A DNA stretch of 14,919 bases. It comes from Paracoccaceae bacterium (GTDB lineage Bacteria; Pseudomonadota; Alphaproteobacteria; Rhodobacterales; Rhodobacteraceae). The stretch lies in NCBI GenBank assembly GCA_002746395.1, contig NVXA01000004.1:1-14919 (forward strand), given 5' to 3'. The notes under the pieces were generated by a model, which made no database searches, was not told the DNA's origin, and saw nothing but the letters and a program-made list of their open reading frames with translations. The translations under genes and the position numbers were made by a program. Positions 14,822-14,919 of this stretch are shown one piece after another; positions within the stretch are counted from its first letter, which is position 1, and every line of letters starts with the position of its first letter.

Positions 14822-14919
14822 CTAATATCCCCAAGGGCGATTTCTGGCGGCATCCCGGCTGTGTTCCAATATAGGTTTATTGTTGACAATGTTAATGGAT
14901 ATCGCACCGGATTTCCGCA
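14822..14919 (-). CDS. comEC: Partial C-terminus, probably ComEC/Rec2 DNA-uptake protein
   Basis: On the minus strand a frame is open from the window edge to TAG at 14822-14824, giving 32 complete C-terminal residues. These include KSGAISINI and end in a basic RNRPWGY tail. The pattern (a Gly-Ala-hydrophobic strand, a short loop, an Arg-rich turn, then R-x-W at the end) resembles the C-terminus of ComEC proteins of Rhodobacterales. I also recall comEC next to lexA in that order. ComEC is the inner-membrane channel for incoming single-stranded DNA in transformation. Only the tail is visible, so the call is an inference from a short stretch and from context. Confidence 0.5.
   Translation of the reverse strand, partial: RKSGAISINIVNNKPILEHSRDAARNRPWGY

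Noticed and set aside
14889..14919. Possible plus-strand gene start after lexA (ATG at 14889)
   Set aside because: Only ten codons are visible and there is no clear ribosome binding site, whereas the minus-strand frame reads like a ComEC tail and abuts lexA.

Overview
The window looks like chromosomal DNA of a marine alphaproteobacterium of the order Rhodobacterales (roseobacter-type). The reasons are the gene order ppiD-trpE-(YibQ-like)-trpG-trpD-trpC-moaC-moeA-lexA, an alphaproteobacterial SOS box (GAAC-N7-GAAC) upstream of lexA, and the style of the protein sequences. Genus cannot be fixed. Base composition is moderate, roughly mid-50s % GC by eye, except for an AT-richer patch at about 185-994.

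Left part (1-1213) is the accessory-looking end. It holds an AT-rich gene for a ClpP-fold (COG3904-like) serine-protease-type protein, with an unrecognised N-terminal region and no obvious ribosome binding site. It is flanked by two copies of a 15-base sequence. Downstream lies a 219-base convergent intergenic region packed with repeats: a REPIN-like pair of GTAG-type hairpins, three exact 9-base motifs at an 11-base period, and a 13-base direct repeat. Facing it on the minus strand are a secreted DUF3047 protein (TTG start, strong Shine-Dalgarno) and, upstream of that, uup, a duplicated-ATPase ABC-F protein.

Middle part (3842-9878): divergent from uup is a PLP-dependent class I/II aminotransferase, then a PpiD/SurA-type periplasmic folding factor whose stop codon overlaps the start of trpE (TAATG). 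trpE is followed tail-to-tail on the minus strand by a YibQ-like divergent polysaccharide deacetylase homologue; the two genes share a TTAA as their stop codons. The YibQ-like protein appears to lack the metal-binding residues of active members and carries a long disordered linker.

Right part (10005-14919): trpG, trpD, trpC, moaC and moeA form a tightly packed operon with ATGA or TAATG overlaps or directly abutting genes. It joins the tryptophan branch (anthranilate synthase glutaminase, phosphoribosyl transfer, indole-glycerol phosphate synthesis) to molybdenum cofactor synthesis. lexA follows with its own promoter and operator. On the minus strand, abutting lexA with no gap, is what reads like the C-terminus of ComEC.

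Most of the window is well-conserved housekeeping sequence. I see no CRISPR array, tRNA, rRNA, prophage, toxin-antitoxin pair or intact insertion sequence, and no clearly new multi-gene system. The best candidates for novelty are the ClpP-fold gene with its flanking repeats at the left end and the inactive-looking YibQ-like protein lodged between trpE and trpG.
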